Source: Neobacillus niacini
Lineage (GTDB): Bacteria; Bacillota; Bacilli; Bacillales; Cytobacillaceae
Direction: 5' to 3'
DNA length: 64,000 nucleotides
Assembly: GCF_023715785.1 (NCBI RefSeq)
Contig: NZ_JAMBOX010000001.1
Span: 682,001 to 746,000 of the forward strand
Positions 42,676-50,470 of this stretch are shown piece by piece. Position numbers and translations under genes: made by a program. The notes under the pieces are model-generated. The model was not told the origin of the DNA and did no database searches. It saw only the letters and a list, made by a program, of their open reading frames with translations. Every line of letters begins with the position of its first letter. Positions within the stretch are counted from its first letter, which is position 1.

Positions 42676-43775
42676 CAGCCGTCCACCTCTCCAAGAACAA
42701 TATCAATCGCTCCCAAAATCGCAATCATGTTCGCGATGTTTTCTCCCTTCAACAACTTCGGAAGAATTTGCAGATTGTAGAACGATGGTCTTCTAAACTT
42801 CATGCGGTACGGTTCTTTTTTCCCGTCACTGTAAATGTAGCAGCCAATTTCGCCGCGCGGTGACTCAATTCGGACATACGCTTCCCCTTTTGGCGCCTTG
42901 ATAATTTTTGGCACCTTAGCGAGAATCTCGCCTTCGGCCGGGAATTGTTCGACGGCCTGCTCGAGGATCTTCAGCGACTCCTCGATTTCTGCCATTCGGC
43001 ACTGGTAGCGCGCCCAAGCGTCGCCGCCCTCCCGTGTCGGCACCTCGAACTGAAATCGGTCGTAAATCGAATACGGCTCATCCTTGCGCAGGTCCCATTT
43101 CACGCCGGTACAGCGCAGGTTTACCCCGCTCAACGAGTAATGAATCGCATCTTCCTTCGTATATTTTCCGATGCCTTTTACCCGGTTCAAGAAAATTTCG
43201 TTCCCGGTCACAAGGCTGTGGTAGCCCGCAAGCTGCTCGCGCATGTACGGAATAAAGTCTTTTACTTTTTCAATCCAGCCTTCCGGGGCATCCCACTTGA
43301 CGCCGCCAACGCGCATATAGTTAAACGTCAGGCGGGCGCCAGAAAGCTCGTTCAGCATATTGATAATCATTTCACGTTCACGGAACGCATAAATGAACGG
43401 ACTCGTCGCCCCAAGGTCGAGCAGGTAGGTGCCCCACCATACGAGATGGCTCGCCACCCGTCCGAGTTCCATCGCAATTACCCGCAAGTATTCGGCCCGG
43501 TCCGGCACCTGAATGCCCATCATTGTTTCGACGGCGTGGCAGATGACATAGTTGTTGGTCATCGCCGACAGGTAGTCCATCCGGTCGGTGTATGGAATGA
43601 TTTGCGTGTATTGCAGGTTTTCCGCCAATTTTTCCGTTCCCCGGTGCAAATAGCCGATGACAGGCTGGGCGTCGGTAATGATTTCCCCGTCCAGTTTGAC
43701 CACGAGCCGGAACACGCCGTGGGTACTCGGATGCTGAGGACCGACGTTGAGCATCATTTCTTCTGTTTTGATCAT
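42675..43775 (-). CDS. nuoD: NADH-quinone oxidoreductase subunit D
   Basis: NuoD is the 49-kDa subunit that binds quinone next to NuoB. The 366-residue protein has NVGPQHPSTHGVFRL, GYLHRGTEKLAE, and ends PKLLKGENIANMIAILGAIDIVLGEVD. The usual His and Tyr of the quinone site are present (HPSTHG; PYTDRMDY). ATG is 3 bp after the nuoC stop. Confidence 0.97.
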   Translation of the reverse strand: MIKTEEMMLNVGPQHPSTHGVFRLVVKLDGEIITDAQPVIGYLHRGTEKLAENLQYTQIIPYTDRMDYLSAMTNNYVICHAVETMMGIQVPDRAEYLRVIAMELGRVASHLVWWGTYLLDLGATSPFIYAFREREMIINMLNELSGARLTFNYMRVGGVKWDAPEGWIEKVKDFIPYMREQLAGYHSLVTGNEIFLNRVKGIGKYTKEDAIHYSLSGVNLRCTGVKWDLRKDEPYSIYDRFQFEVPTREGGDAWARYQCRMAEIEESLKILEQAVEQFPAEGEILAKVPKIIKAPKGEAYVRIESPRGEIGCYIYSDGKKEPYRMKFRRPSFYNLQILPKLLKGENIANMIAILGAIDIVLGEVDG

Positions 43776-43778
43776 TGG

Positions 43779-45161
43779 CTATACCTCCACATCATAAGGC
43801 TCATAGTCTTTTCTTAGTGGATGGCCAACCCAATCTTCGCCAAGCATAATCCGATGCAAGTTCGGATGTCCGGTAAATTTAATGCCAAGTAAATCGTATG
43901 CTTCACATTCAGGCCAGTCTGCGCCTGCCCAGATTGGCTGCAAGGATTCGATTTTCGGGTCATCACGGTCAATCTTCACTTTGACAGCGACCGATTGACG
44001 GTTTCGGTATGAGTATAAGTGAACATAAACTTCCATATGTGTTTCAAAGTCAGTCCCATGAAGCTCTGACAGGTAGTCAAATCCCAACAGCTCATTATAT
44101 TTCAAAAATTGAGCCAGCTTGTAGTACTGCTCGCGCTTGACCACTAGAGTTGGAACATCCTTTGAGAGTTTATTAATATAAGATTCTTCGAGAACATCAG
44201 GTCCCATATTCTCTCCGATTACCTTGAGATACTTATCCAAGTAAGGCTGGTTCGGTGATGGTTGGGCCGCTGCTGTTTCAGCTGCACCTGAGGCTCCGGC
44301 TGCGCCGCCTTTTGCTGCTGCGGCGGCTTTGGCCTTCGCTGCTGCTGCCGCTTTCGCCTTGGCTTTCGCTGCGGCGATGGCTTTGGCTTTTTCATCGTCG
44401 CCGGCAGGCTCTTCTGCTCCGCCTTCACGGGCTGCCTTCGCTTTGGCCGCTGCCGCTGCTTTCGCCTTGGCTGCTGCTGCCGCCTTTGCTTTTGCCGCCG
44501 CTGCCGCTTTCGCCTTGGCGTCCTCTCCCGCTGGTTCGGCTTCGTCCGCTGCACTTGCGTCCGCATCCGCGCCGCCCGCAAGCTCCATCGCTTTGCGTTT
44601 TGCCGCTGCCGCCGCTTTCGCTTTCGCTACGGCTGCTGCTTTCTTTTTCGCAAGGTCATCGGCGTCATCAGAGGCCGCACCGCTGGCCTCGGCCACTGGT
44701 GTTTCAGCTTCCTCTGCGATTCCTTCGCGTTTCTTTTTCGCTAATGCTGCCGCTTTCGCTTTTGCCGCAGCCGCTGCCTTCTTCTTAGCAAGGTCGTCTG
44801 AGTCCGCGCCTGCTTCCGCTGCCGGCGCTGTCTCTGCCGCTGGCTCCTCCACTTTTGGCGCCTCTACCGTTACCGGCTCCTCATCCACGATTCCTTCGCG
44901 CTTTTTCTTAGCTAAAGCTGCAGCCTTTGCTTTCGCCGCTGCCGCCGCTTTTTTCTTAGCAAGATCATCGGCATCCCCACCAGCTGCCGGAGCTTCCGGT
45001 GCCTTCGGTGGTTCAGGCTTTACCTCAGCCTTTGGCGCTTCAGCAGGCTTGTCGCCCGACCCTTGAGCCGCTGCCCGTGCCGCCCGCTTCGCTGCCGCCT
45101 CGGCCTTTGCCTTGGCCACGGCCTCCCGTTTCAATTGTTCGAGATCTTTTTCCCCGCTCAT
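43779..45161 (-). CDS. nuoC: NADH-quinone oxidoreductase subunit C with long Ala/Lys repeat extension
   Basis: NuoC is the 30-kDa subunit of the peripheral arm. The conserved domain is the last ~155 residues (306-460), with YKLAQFLKYNELLGFDYLSEL, WPECEAYDLLGIKFTGHPNL and RIMLGEDWVGHPLRKDYEP. The first ~305 residues are low complexity: three copies of a ~27-residue unit (DDLAKKKAAAAAKAKAAALA) and long runs of AKAKAAAAA, separated by acidic Glu/Asp/Pro segments. The extension is predicted helical and basic. It starts with ATG at 45161 after AGGTGA. Confidence 0.96.
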   Translation of the reverse strand: MSGEKDLEQLKREAVAKAKAEAAAKRAARAAAQGSGDKPAEAPKAEVKPEPPKAPEAPAAGGDADDLAKKKAAAAAKAKAAALAKKKREGIVDEEPVTVEAPKVEEPAAETAPAAEAGADSDDLAKKKAAAAAKAKAAALAKKKREGIAEEAETPVAEASGAASDDADDLAKKKAAAVAKAKAAAAAKRKAMELAGGADADASAADEAEPAGEDAKAKAAAAAKAKAAAAAKAKAAAAAKAKAAREGGAEEPAGDDEKAKAIAAAKAKAKAAAAAKAKAAAAAKGGAAGASGAAETAAAQPSPNQPYLDKYLKVIGENMGPDVLEESYINKLSKDVPTLVVKREQYYKLAQFLKYNELLGFDYLSELHGTDFETHMEVYVHLYSYRNRQSVAVKVKIDRDDPKIESLQPIWAGADWPECEAYDLLGIKFTGHPNLHRIMLGEDWVGHPLRKDYEPYDVEV

Positions 45162-45164
45162 TTA

Positions 45165-45677
45165 TCAGGTCACCTTCTTCCCAGTCTTCGCCTCGTAGCG
45201 AATCTTTTCCTTTAACTTATTAATGCCATAAATTAAAGCAGCCGGATTCGGAGGACAGCCTGGAATATATACATCAACCGGAACAATCTGGTCGACACCC
45301 TTAACCACGGAATACGATTTGATATACGGACCGCCGGCCGTCGCGCACGAACCCATCGCGATTACCCATTTCGGCTCCGGCATTTGGTCATACAACCGGC
45401 GCAAAATTGGCGCCATTTTTTTCGTTACCGTACCGGACACAATCATGCAGTCGGACTGACGCGGCGATGGACGGAAGAACGAGCCAAACCGGTCAAGGTC
45501 ATAGTGCGCCGCACCGACACCCATCATTTCAATCGCACAACAAGCCAGACCAAATGTCACCGGGTACAGCGAACTGCTTCGTGCCCAGGCCTTCACTTGC
45601 TCCAGCGAAGTCATAAATACATTCTGCTGCAACTCTTTCAATTCCAAATCGGTAATGCCATCCAGTTTTAAATCCAT
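45165..45677 (-). CDS. nuoB: NADH-quinone oxidoreductase subunit B
   Basis: NuoB carries cluster N2, the last iron-sulphur centre before quinone. The 170-residue protein has [11 protein letters not shown] (two adjacent Cys), then [14 protein letters not shown] and IPGCPPNP, the complete Cys set. I chose the ATG at 45677 (MDLKLDG) after AAGGTGC; it overlaps nuoA by 10 bp. Confidence 0.97.
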   Translation of the reverse strand: MDLKLDGITDLELKELQQNVFMTSLEQVKAWARSSSLYPVTFGLACCAIEMMGVGAAHYDLDRFGSFFRPSPRQSDCMIVSGTVTKKMAPILRRLYDQMPEPKWVIAMGSCATAGGPYIKSYSVVKGVDQIVPVDVYIPGCPPNPAALIYGINKLKEKIRYEAKTGKKVT

Positions 45678-46042
45678 CGTAGCACCTTCTTTTTCCAAGC
45701 ATACACTAGGCCGATTAACAGCATAATCACGAAAATTAACATTTCGATCAATGCAAATACGCCCAGCTTGTCATAGGCCACCGCCCATGGATATAAAAAT
45801 ACTGTTTCTACGTCAAAAATAACAAACATCAGGGCAAAAATATAATAGCGGACATTGAACTGCACACGTGAATCGTGAAAAGGTTCAACACCGCTCTCAT
45901 ATGTGGTCATCTTCGCGACGCTAGGCTTAGACGGACGCAGAAGCTTCCCCAAATATAATGCCACCACTGGCAGCAAAACCCCAAGACACAGAAACACAAA
46001 CACTATCAGATAATTATTCTGATATACATTTAAAAGTTCCAT
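45668..46042 (-). CDS. nuoA: NADH-quinone oxidoreductase subunit A
   Basis: NuoA is a small membrane subunit with three helices. The 124-residue protein has the conserved [40 protein letters not shown] (given in parts) between helices 1 and 2. The ATG at 46042 (MELLNVY) follows GGAGGGG by 6 bases. It is the first gene of the operon. Confidence 0.95.
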   Translation of the reverse strand: MELLNVYQNNYLIVFVFLCLGVLLPVVALYLGKLLRPSKPSVAKMTTYESGVEPFHDSRVQFNVRYYIFALMFVIFDVETVFLYPWAVAYDKLGVFALIEMLIFVIMLLIGLVYAWKKKVLRWI

Positions 46043-46146
46043 GTCTATCCCCTCCAATGTTGTAAATTTTCATACTAATGAATATTGTAACCGAATTCAT
46101 TATAGCATTGTTACAAACTTGTGTCGACAAGCCAAACCCAGTAAAA

Positions 46147-46288
46147 TTTGAATTCTATTCGCCGCAAAATTTGCGATTTTTCTGCCCTTGTGAGCTCGCT
46201 CACAAAAGGGTGGAAAATGAGCGAATTTTGCAAGCCGACGCGGTAGCGGAGGCGCAATGTGCGTTAGCACATGGTGATAGAATTCAAA
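46147..46288. repeat. Nested inverted repeat, about 140 bp
   Basis: Perfect outer arms TTTGAATTCTAT (46147-46158) and ATAGAATTCAAA (46277-46288) enclose a second pair GCAAAATT/AATTTTGC (46164, 46224) and a perfect 18-bp palindrome TTGTGAGCTCGCTCACAA (46188-46205) flanked by CCC/GGG. It could extrude as a cruciform or, in RNA, form a multi-branched leader. Confidence 0.85.
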
Positions 46289-46679
46289 CTTTCAGCAGTA
46301 TCCAATTGTCAACCCACATCCCCCGCCCTGAGCCTTTGCGCCAGCAAAAGCGAATGGTCCCATTATGTACATGCCACAAAATCCGATACCTTACCACTAT
46401 AATAAAAGCCGTCAATCCCGTCAGTGAGAATTGTCATTATTTGTCCATAAATTTACATTTCCTTTTTGAAAAAACAAAACCAAAACGTCGGAAAAAAGCC
46501 GCTGTACACCAATTCAACCAGAAACCGCGTTCGTCACACCCACCCCTTCCCCCTACAATCATATTCAGCAGGGCTCAATTCATTCAAAATAACGCAAAAC
46601 TAGTCCAAAACTCACACAACTTGGCCGCGCGGCCGACCTCGAGCACCGCTTTCCAATTTTGGGGTTAGAGTTATGGATT

Positions 46680-46800
46680 ATTCTGGTCATTTTACGAATT
46701 TTATTGGTCAGAATGCAACATTTATTGGTCACTTCAGCAAATTTATTGGTCGCTTTCACAAGTTTTCTGGTCAGATTCTCGATTATTCTGGTCATCCAGT
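46680..46800. repeat. Third 21-bp ATTGGTC array, diverged spacers
   Basis: Six GGTC motifs start at 46685, 46706, 46727, 46748, 46769 and 46790, every step exactly 21 bp. The motif reads ATTCTGGTC, TTATTGGTC (three times), TTTCTGGTC, ATTCTGGTC. The 12 bases between motifs do not match those of the 11-kb and 18-kb copies, and there is no GCCAGGC hairpin. Confidence 0.93.
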
Positions 46801-46814
46801 CCAGCAGCATAAAA

Positions 46815-46846
46815 AACCCCTCCAGCCGATATAAGCCAAAGGGGTT
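46815..46846 (-). terminator. Terminator of the HAD phosphatase gene
   Basis: AACCCCT (46815-46821) pairs with AGGGGTT (46840-46846); on the minus strand TTTTTT follows. It shares AAAAAACCCCTCCAGCCGA (19 bp) with the atpC terminator at 56966-56984. Confidence 0.8.
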
Positions 46847-46867
46847 GTTTTTATAAAATAGGCATTC

Positions 46868-47542
46868 TTACAAAGGCAGCCTATTTTTGTGTCCAGCAAA
46901 TAGCTGAATAACTTTTTCTAAATCGGATACGACCGCATAGGCCATCTCCTTCATTTCATCCGTCGGTTCGATTAAATCAGGCACAAGCACACACCGGATG
47001 CCCGCAGCATGGGCCGCTTTCAGCCCATTAAGTGAATCCTCGAGAACAAATGCTGACTCTTGTGATTCGCCAGCCCGTCTTAATGCCTCCAAAAAGATAT
47101 CCGGGTGCGGTTTCCCTCTTTCCACTTCCGTTCCACTCAGATAAAAGTCAAACCGGCGCTCCAAACCCGTCCGCTTTAAATATCCAGCAATCGTATCCCG
47201 ATGGCTTGAGGAAGCGATCCCTTTTTTGATTCCTTGTTCCTCCAGCCAGCGTAACAACTGCTCCGCTCCCGGCTTTAACGCCACGCCCTCGGTTTCCAAA
47301 AGTTCCTGGAACCGCGGCCGGTATTCCTTGATGACAGTTTCAACATGCAACTCTCCGGCATAGAGTTTATCCAAAACTGCATGTGCCCGCGCCCCGTGCA
47401 GACCTATCATTTGTCGGTAATAGGATATAGGAAAATCAAATCCCTTGGTTTCAATGACCTCCTTCATCGCACGGTAGGATGGCCATTCCGTATCAAATAA
47501 TAGGCCGTCCATATCAAATATTACTAAATTGGTTTTTCCCAT
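46868..47542 (-). CDS. HAD-superfamily phosphatase (beta-phosphoglucomutase/phosphatase type)
   Basis: The 224-residue protein has the HAD motifs I (IFDMDGLLFDTE), II (GIASSSHRD, with the Ser of motif II) and III-IV (PHPDIFLEALR and VLEDSLNGLKAAHAAGIRCVLVPD), with a helical cap typical of subfamily IA. It probably acts on a small sugar phosphate or nucleotide; the frl neighbours make a sugar phosphate plausible, but this is inference. ATG follows GGAGGAG. It begins downstream of the yitT terminator. Confidence 0.88.
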   Translation of the reverse strand: MGKTNLVIFDMDGLLFDTEWPSYRAMKEVIETKGFDFPISYYRQMIGLHGARAHAVLDKLYAGELHVETVIKEYRPRFQELLETEGVALKPGAEQLLRWLEEQGIKKGIASSSHRDTIAGYLKRTGLERRFDFYLSGTEVERGKPHPDIFLEALRRAGESQESAFVLEDSLNGLKAAHAAGIRCVLVPDLIEPTDEMKEMAYAVVSDLEKVIQLFAGHKNRLPL

Positions 47543-47580
47543 ATTTTTCTCCTCCTCTTAAACTGCCTCTTATCTAAAAA

Positions 47581-47611
47581 AGAAAGAGCGCTCTATAAAA
47601 ACGCTCTTTCT
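47581..47611. terminator. Terminator of yitT (bidirectional)
   Basis: AGAAAGAGCG (47581-47590) pairs with CGCTCTTTCT (47602-47611); A-rich and T-rich flanks on both sides. Confidence 0.85.
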
Positions 47612-47745
47612 GCACGATCCGGTTTTGGCAATTTGGCCTGGTTGACTCTAAAAGCTTTGGCGATTTCCACCTTGCTTGCCTCAAACGTCTTGTTGCAAAT
47701 TTCATCTGGCTGACCTCATACGCTTTTTGCAAATTTCGTGTTGCT
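47612..47745. repeat. Tandem copies of the yitT 3' end
   Basis: After the yitT stop the minus strand repeats a ~34-bp unit of its last codons (ACACGAAATTTGCAAAAAGC, AGATGAAATTTGCAACAAGA, AGGTGGAAATCGCCAAAGCT, CAGGCCAAATTGCCAAAAC). Four decaying copies lead to the terminator. Confidence 0.7.
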
Positions 47746-48573
47746 GGCCTTATACCCTTTTCCGACCACTTCCTGGACATGGTGGACGGTAACATAAGCA
47801 TGTTCATCCAGTTCACTGATTAAATGTTTCATGCGGGCCACTTCCTGCTTATTCATGACAACATAAAGGACTTCTTTGCCCTGTCCGCTATAACCGCCGC
47901 GCCCTTCCAAGACGGTAATCCCCCGCGACATTTCCTGCGTGATTACCTTCAGCACCGATTCAGGCTTATTGGAAATGATGAGAACAGCGACTTTCTCCTC
48001 AAGTCCTTCACACAGAAAATCAATCGCCTTGGCGCCAAGATAAACAGCAATTAACGTATACATTGTTTTTCCGAGCCCAATGACAAATACAGAGCCAGTC
48101 ACGACAATCAAGTCAATGACCAGAATCCCTTTTCCCATGCTCCAGCCTAAATATCGATTGGCGATCCTTGCCAAAATCGTTGTCCCTCCGGAAGTCCCCC
48201 CGGAGCGGAAGATCAGTCCCAGACCGCCCCCGACCAATAACCCGGCAAAAATGGCGGCCAGCAGGCTGTCGTCGGTCAGCCTCCTGCCTGTTTCCTCGGT
48301 TATATACAAAAAAACTGACGACGCTGCAATGGATAGAAACGTATAAATAATAGCCCTTTTTTCCAAAAATTTAATGCCCACCAATACCAGGGTGGTATTA
48401 AGGGCAAAATTGACAATTCCCGGGGACCAGTCAAACAAATAGTGGGCAATGACGGTCAGCCCGATAATTCCCCCCTCGGACAACCGGTTCGGGATGGTAA
48501 AATAGTTGACGCCAATCGAATAAATCAGTGCGCCAAGTAAAATAAACAGGCAATCTCGGACTGTGTTCCTCAT
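47716..48573 (-). CDS. YitT family membrane protein (DUF161/DUF2179)
   Basis: The 285-residue protein has five or six helices, the YitT signature GGIIGLTVIAHYLF, FRSGGTSGGTTILARIANRYLG and a C-terminal DUF2179 soluble domain (about 215-275, LIISNKPESVLKVITQEMSRGITVLEGRGGY in parts, with GKGYKAS at the end). Members have no fixed function; several are thought to be transporters or sensors. In this place it may help export or sense a compound from the frl pathway. ATG follows AAGGAAG. Confidence 0.9.
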   Translation of the reverse strand: MRNTVRDCLFILLGALIYSIGVNYFTIPNRLSEGGIIGLTVIAHYLFDWSPGIVNFALNTTLVLVGIKFLEKRAIIYTFLSIAASSVFLYITEETGRRLTDDSLLAAIFAGLLVGGGLGLIFRSGGTSGGTTILARIANRYLGWSMGKGILVIDLIVVTGSVFVIGLGKTMYTLIAVYLGAKAIDFLCEGLEEKVAVLIISNKPESVLKVITQEMSRGITVLEGRGGYSGQGKEVLYVVMNKQEVARMKHLISELDEHAYVTVHHVQEVVGKGYKASNTKFAKSV

Positions 48574-48603
48574 CGGATCTACTTCCTTACACGCAGCTCT
48601 TCT

Positions 48604-49329
48604 CTACTTAATGTAAAACTTATAGCTGTCGCCGATAATAAATAGTCTTGCTATGTGCACAGGCTGTTCGTTTTGATCATATGTGGTTGACTCTTGGAAA
48701 AACATCGGTTCACCGCTGGCAATGTTCAACAGCTCGACCTCTTCTTCACTGGCCCTGAAAAGCTCAAGAGTGGTCTCCCCGTTACGAACGGGTCTCAAAT
48801 TCATTTTTTCCTCTAGTAGTTGGTAAACAGAGCCATCCAAATCTTCATTTAATAACATATGAAATTTCTTATACGAAAAATAGCTGTTTTCAATCATGAT
48901 GGGGGAATCATCGGCGTATCTCACCCGTTGGATAAATAATAGGGCATCGCCGTCATTAAGCTCGAGCAGCTCTTGCTCCCTTGGTGTCGGCTGAATGATT
49001 TCCCGTTTCGTCACTTTGCTTCTGGCTGTCATCCCGTTTGCTTCACAAGCCTCGGTAAAACTTAGAAAATGAACAATCTTGCGCTCGATTTTCCGCTTAT
49101 TGACAAATGTCCCCTTGCCCTGTTTTTTAACGAGTAGACCTTCCTCTACAAGCTCAAGAATTGCCTTTCTGACCGTAATTCTGCTGACGCTGTACTCCTC
49201 GCTCAATTCCGATTCAGTGGGGATCTGATCCCCTGATTTTAATTGGCCATCTGTAATCGAAGCCCGTATTGCTTCCTTTAATTGGATATATAATGGTATT
49301 TGAGAGTCCTGTTTTAACAAAATCTTCAT
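48604..49329 (-). CDS. frlR: GntR/UTRA family transcriptional regulator, FrlR-like
   Basis: The 241-residue protein has an N-terminal GntR winged helix (about 5-70; IPLYIQLKEAIRASITDGQL, TESELSEEYSVSRITVRKAILELVEEGLL) and a C-terminal UTRA ligand domain (about 90-235). FrlR in B. subtilis and E. coli represses frl genes and responds to fructosamine 6-phosphates. Its 20-bp operators can be recognised at 50317-50334, 50407-50426 and near 56869-56888. The ATG at 49329 (MKILLKQ) follows AAAGGCAG. Confidence 0.88.
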   Translation of the reverse strand: MKILLKQDSQIPLYIQLKEAIRASITDGQLKSGDQIPTESELSEEYSVSRITVRKAILELVEEGLLVKKQGKGTFVNKRKIERKIVHFLSFTEACEANGMTARSKVTKREIIQPTPREQELLELNDGDALLFIQRVRYADDSPIMIENSYFSYKKFHMLLNEDLDGSVYQLLEEKMNLRPVRNGETTLELFRASEEEVELLNIASGEPMFFQESTTYDQNEQPVHIARLFIIGDSYKFYIK

Positions 49330-49416
49330 CTGCCTTTTTCTAAAAATAAGAAAATAGCGGCATAATACCGCAATTTTCCACCTTAATTCCAAGTATAGAT
49401 AAATCTATTTCCACTA

Positions 49417-50253
49417 TCAATCTTCGAGAACTTCAGCTAGCGTCGAAAGTGTTTTTTCCACCGCCGCATCGGGATCCTGGACATATTGATAGGAGGTATA
49501 CTCCAAAGTCAGTGCCCCCTTATAGCCAATTTGGCTTAACTGATCCACGTAGGTTTGCAACGGCAGTACGCCGTCGCCCCAGACAAGATGGCCCTCAGGC
49601 TTGCCGTCAATGAAATGGACATGAACCAAATCATCCTTTAATAAGGTGTGATAATCAAGAAAATCCTCATTAGCCAATGCCATCGGAATCGTGTCAATCA
49701 TACCTTTTAGATGAGGGCTGCCCACTTCATCCAAAATTGCTTTTAATGATTTCGCATCGGTCACTAAATTGGTTTCCACTCTGGTAAGCGGTTCAAAGGC
49801 AAGGGTTAACTGCAACTCCTCTGCAACCTTTGCTAACTTCTCCATGGAATCTCTCATCCGTTTCCAGGCTTCACCGCGGTCTTCATTTTCATATCCCCAC
49901 CCCGGGGTGACGAGAAGCAGCGGCGCCTCCAACTCCTTGGCTGCTTCCGCCGATTTGATAAAGTATTGCAGGCTGAATTCGCGGATCCGCTCCTCTTTCG
50001 CTGCCAGATTGATGGGATAAACACATTGTTCCGGAGTAAAACAGACCACCGATAATTCCCGTCTATCAATCTCTTTTTTTACCCTTCGAATCTCTTGCAG
50101 GCCCATGTCCTCGACATAAAAATGCGGCGACGCTCCCCACACTTCTATATTTTTAAATTCATAGCGAACCATTGAATCCAAAAAGTATTCGAAAGGATAA
50201 TGCTTATAGTGGAAATTCATTCCCGTGATTTGATCCCGCCTTAATTTTGCCAT
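49417..50253 (-). CDS. frlC: Sugar phosphate isomerase/epimerase, FrlC-like
   Basis: The 278-residue protein has the AP-endonuclease-2/xylose-isomerase-like TIM barrel with metal Glu/His: LAFEPLTRVETNL, MIDTIPMALANEDF, HVHFIDGKPEGHL and LTLEYTSYQY. FrlC in E. coli interconverts fructoselysine and psicoselysine; the B. subtilis frl operon has no such gene, so the local set is broader. The ATG at 50253 (MAKLRRDQITG) follows GGGGACGGAG. It is divergent from frlB. Confidence 0.8.
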   Translation of the reverse strand: MAKLRRDQITGMNFHYKHYPFEYFLDSMVRYEFKNIEVWGASPHFYVEDMGLQEIRRVKKEIDRRELSVVCFTPEQCVYPINLAAKEERIREFSLQYFIKSAEAAKELEAPLLLVTPGWGYENEDRGEAWKRMRDSMEKLAKVAEELQLTLAFEPLTRVETNLVTDAKSLKAILDEVGSPHLKGMIDTIPMALANEDFLDYHTLLKDDLVHVHFIDGKPEGHLVWGDGVLPLQTYVDQLSQIGYKGALTLEYTSYQYVQDPDAAVEKTLSTLAEVLED

Positions 50254-50271
50254 CTCCGTCCGTCCCCTCAC

Positions 50272-50470
50272 CCATTATTTTAAAAATGATGCAGTTTGGA
50301 ATATTTAAACATAATATAACATTATAGTATGTTATAGTCAATTTGCGATTCTCCTTTGTCCTAATAATAAAAATAATCTTCAAAAAAGATTGACAATTAT
50401 TACAACATAACCTAATATGATGTTATATAATGTATTATTATAACCCTAAGGGTCTAAGGAGGAATAATCA
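50272..50470. promoter_or_regulatory. Divergent frlC/frlB control region with two FrlR operators
   Basis: Two 20-bp palindromes, ATAACATTATAGTATGTTAT (50316-50335, arms TAACAT/ATGTTA at 50317-50334) and ATAACCTAATATGATGTTAT (50407-50426), share the pattern ATAACnTnATAnnATGTTAT. They lie between the divergent frlC and frlB genes and overlap A/T-rich -10-like stretches. FrlR of the same locus is the likely binder; this is inference. Confidence 0.75.

Larger units (their letters stand above)
46043..46867. other. Long upstream region of nuoA
   Basis: It contains the ~140-bp nested inverted repeat (46147-46288), an A/T-rich part with no clear frame, the third ATTGGTC array (46680-46800) and the terminator of the HAD gene (46815-46846). 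The nuo promoter must lie here; I cannot fix its position. Confidence 0.6.

Noticed and set aside
44255..45066. Long plus-strand open frames opposite nuoC
   Set aside because: They are the antisense of the Ala/Lys repeat (GCN/AAR codons read backwards as Arg, Leu, Ser or Ala), with no ribosome sites and no family similarity.
46078..46668. 196-residue plus-strand frame upstream of nuoA
   Set aside because: It runs through the nested inverted repeat, has no ribosome site and no recognisable motif.
46868..47542. beta-phosphoglucomutase pgmB
   Set aside because: HAD motifs fit, but there is no maltose or trehalose phosphorylase nearby and the cap-specific residues could not be confirmed.
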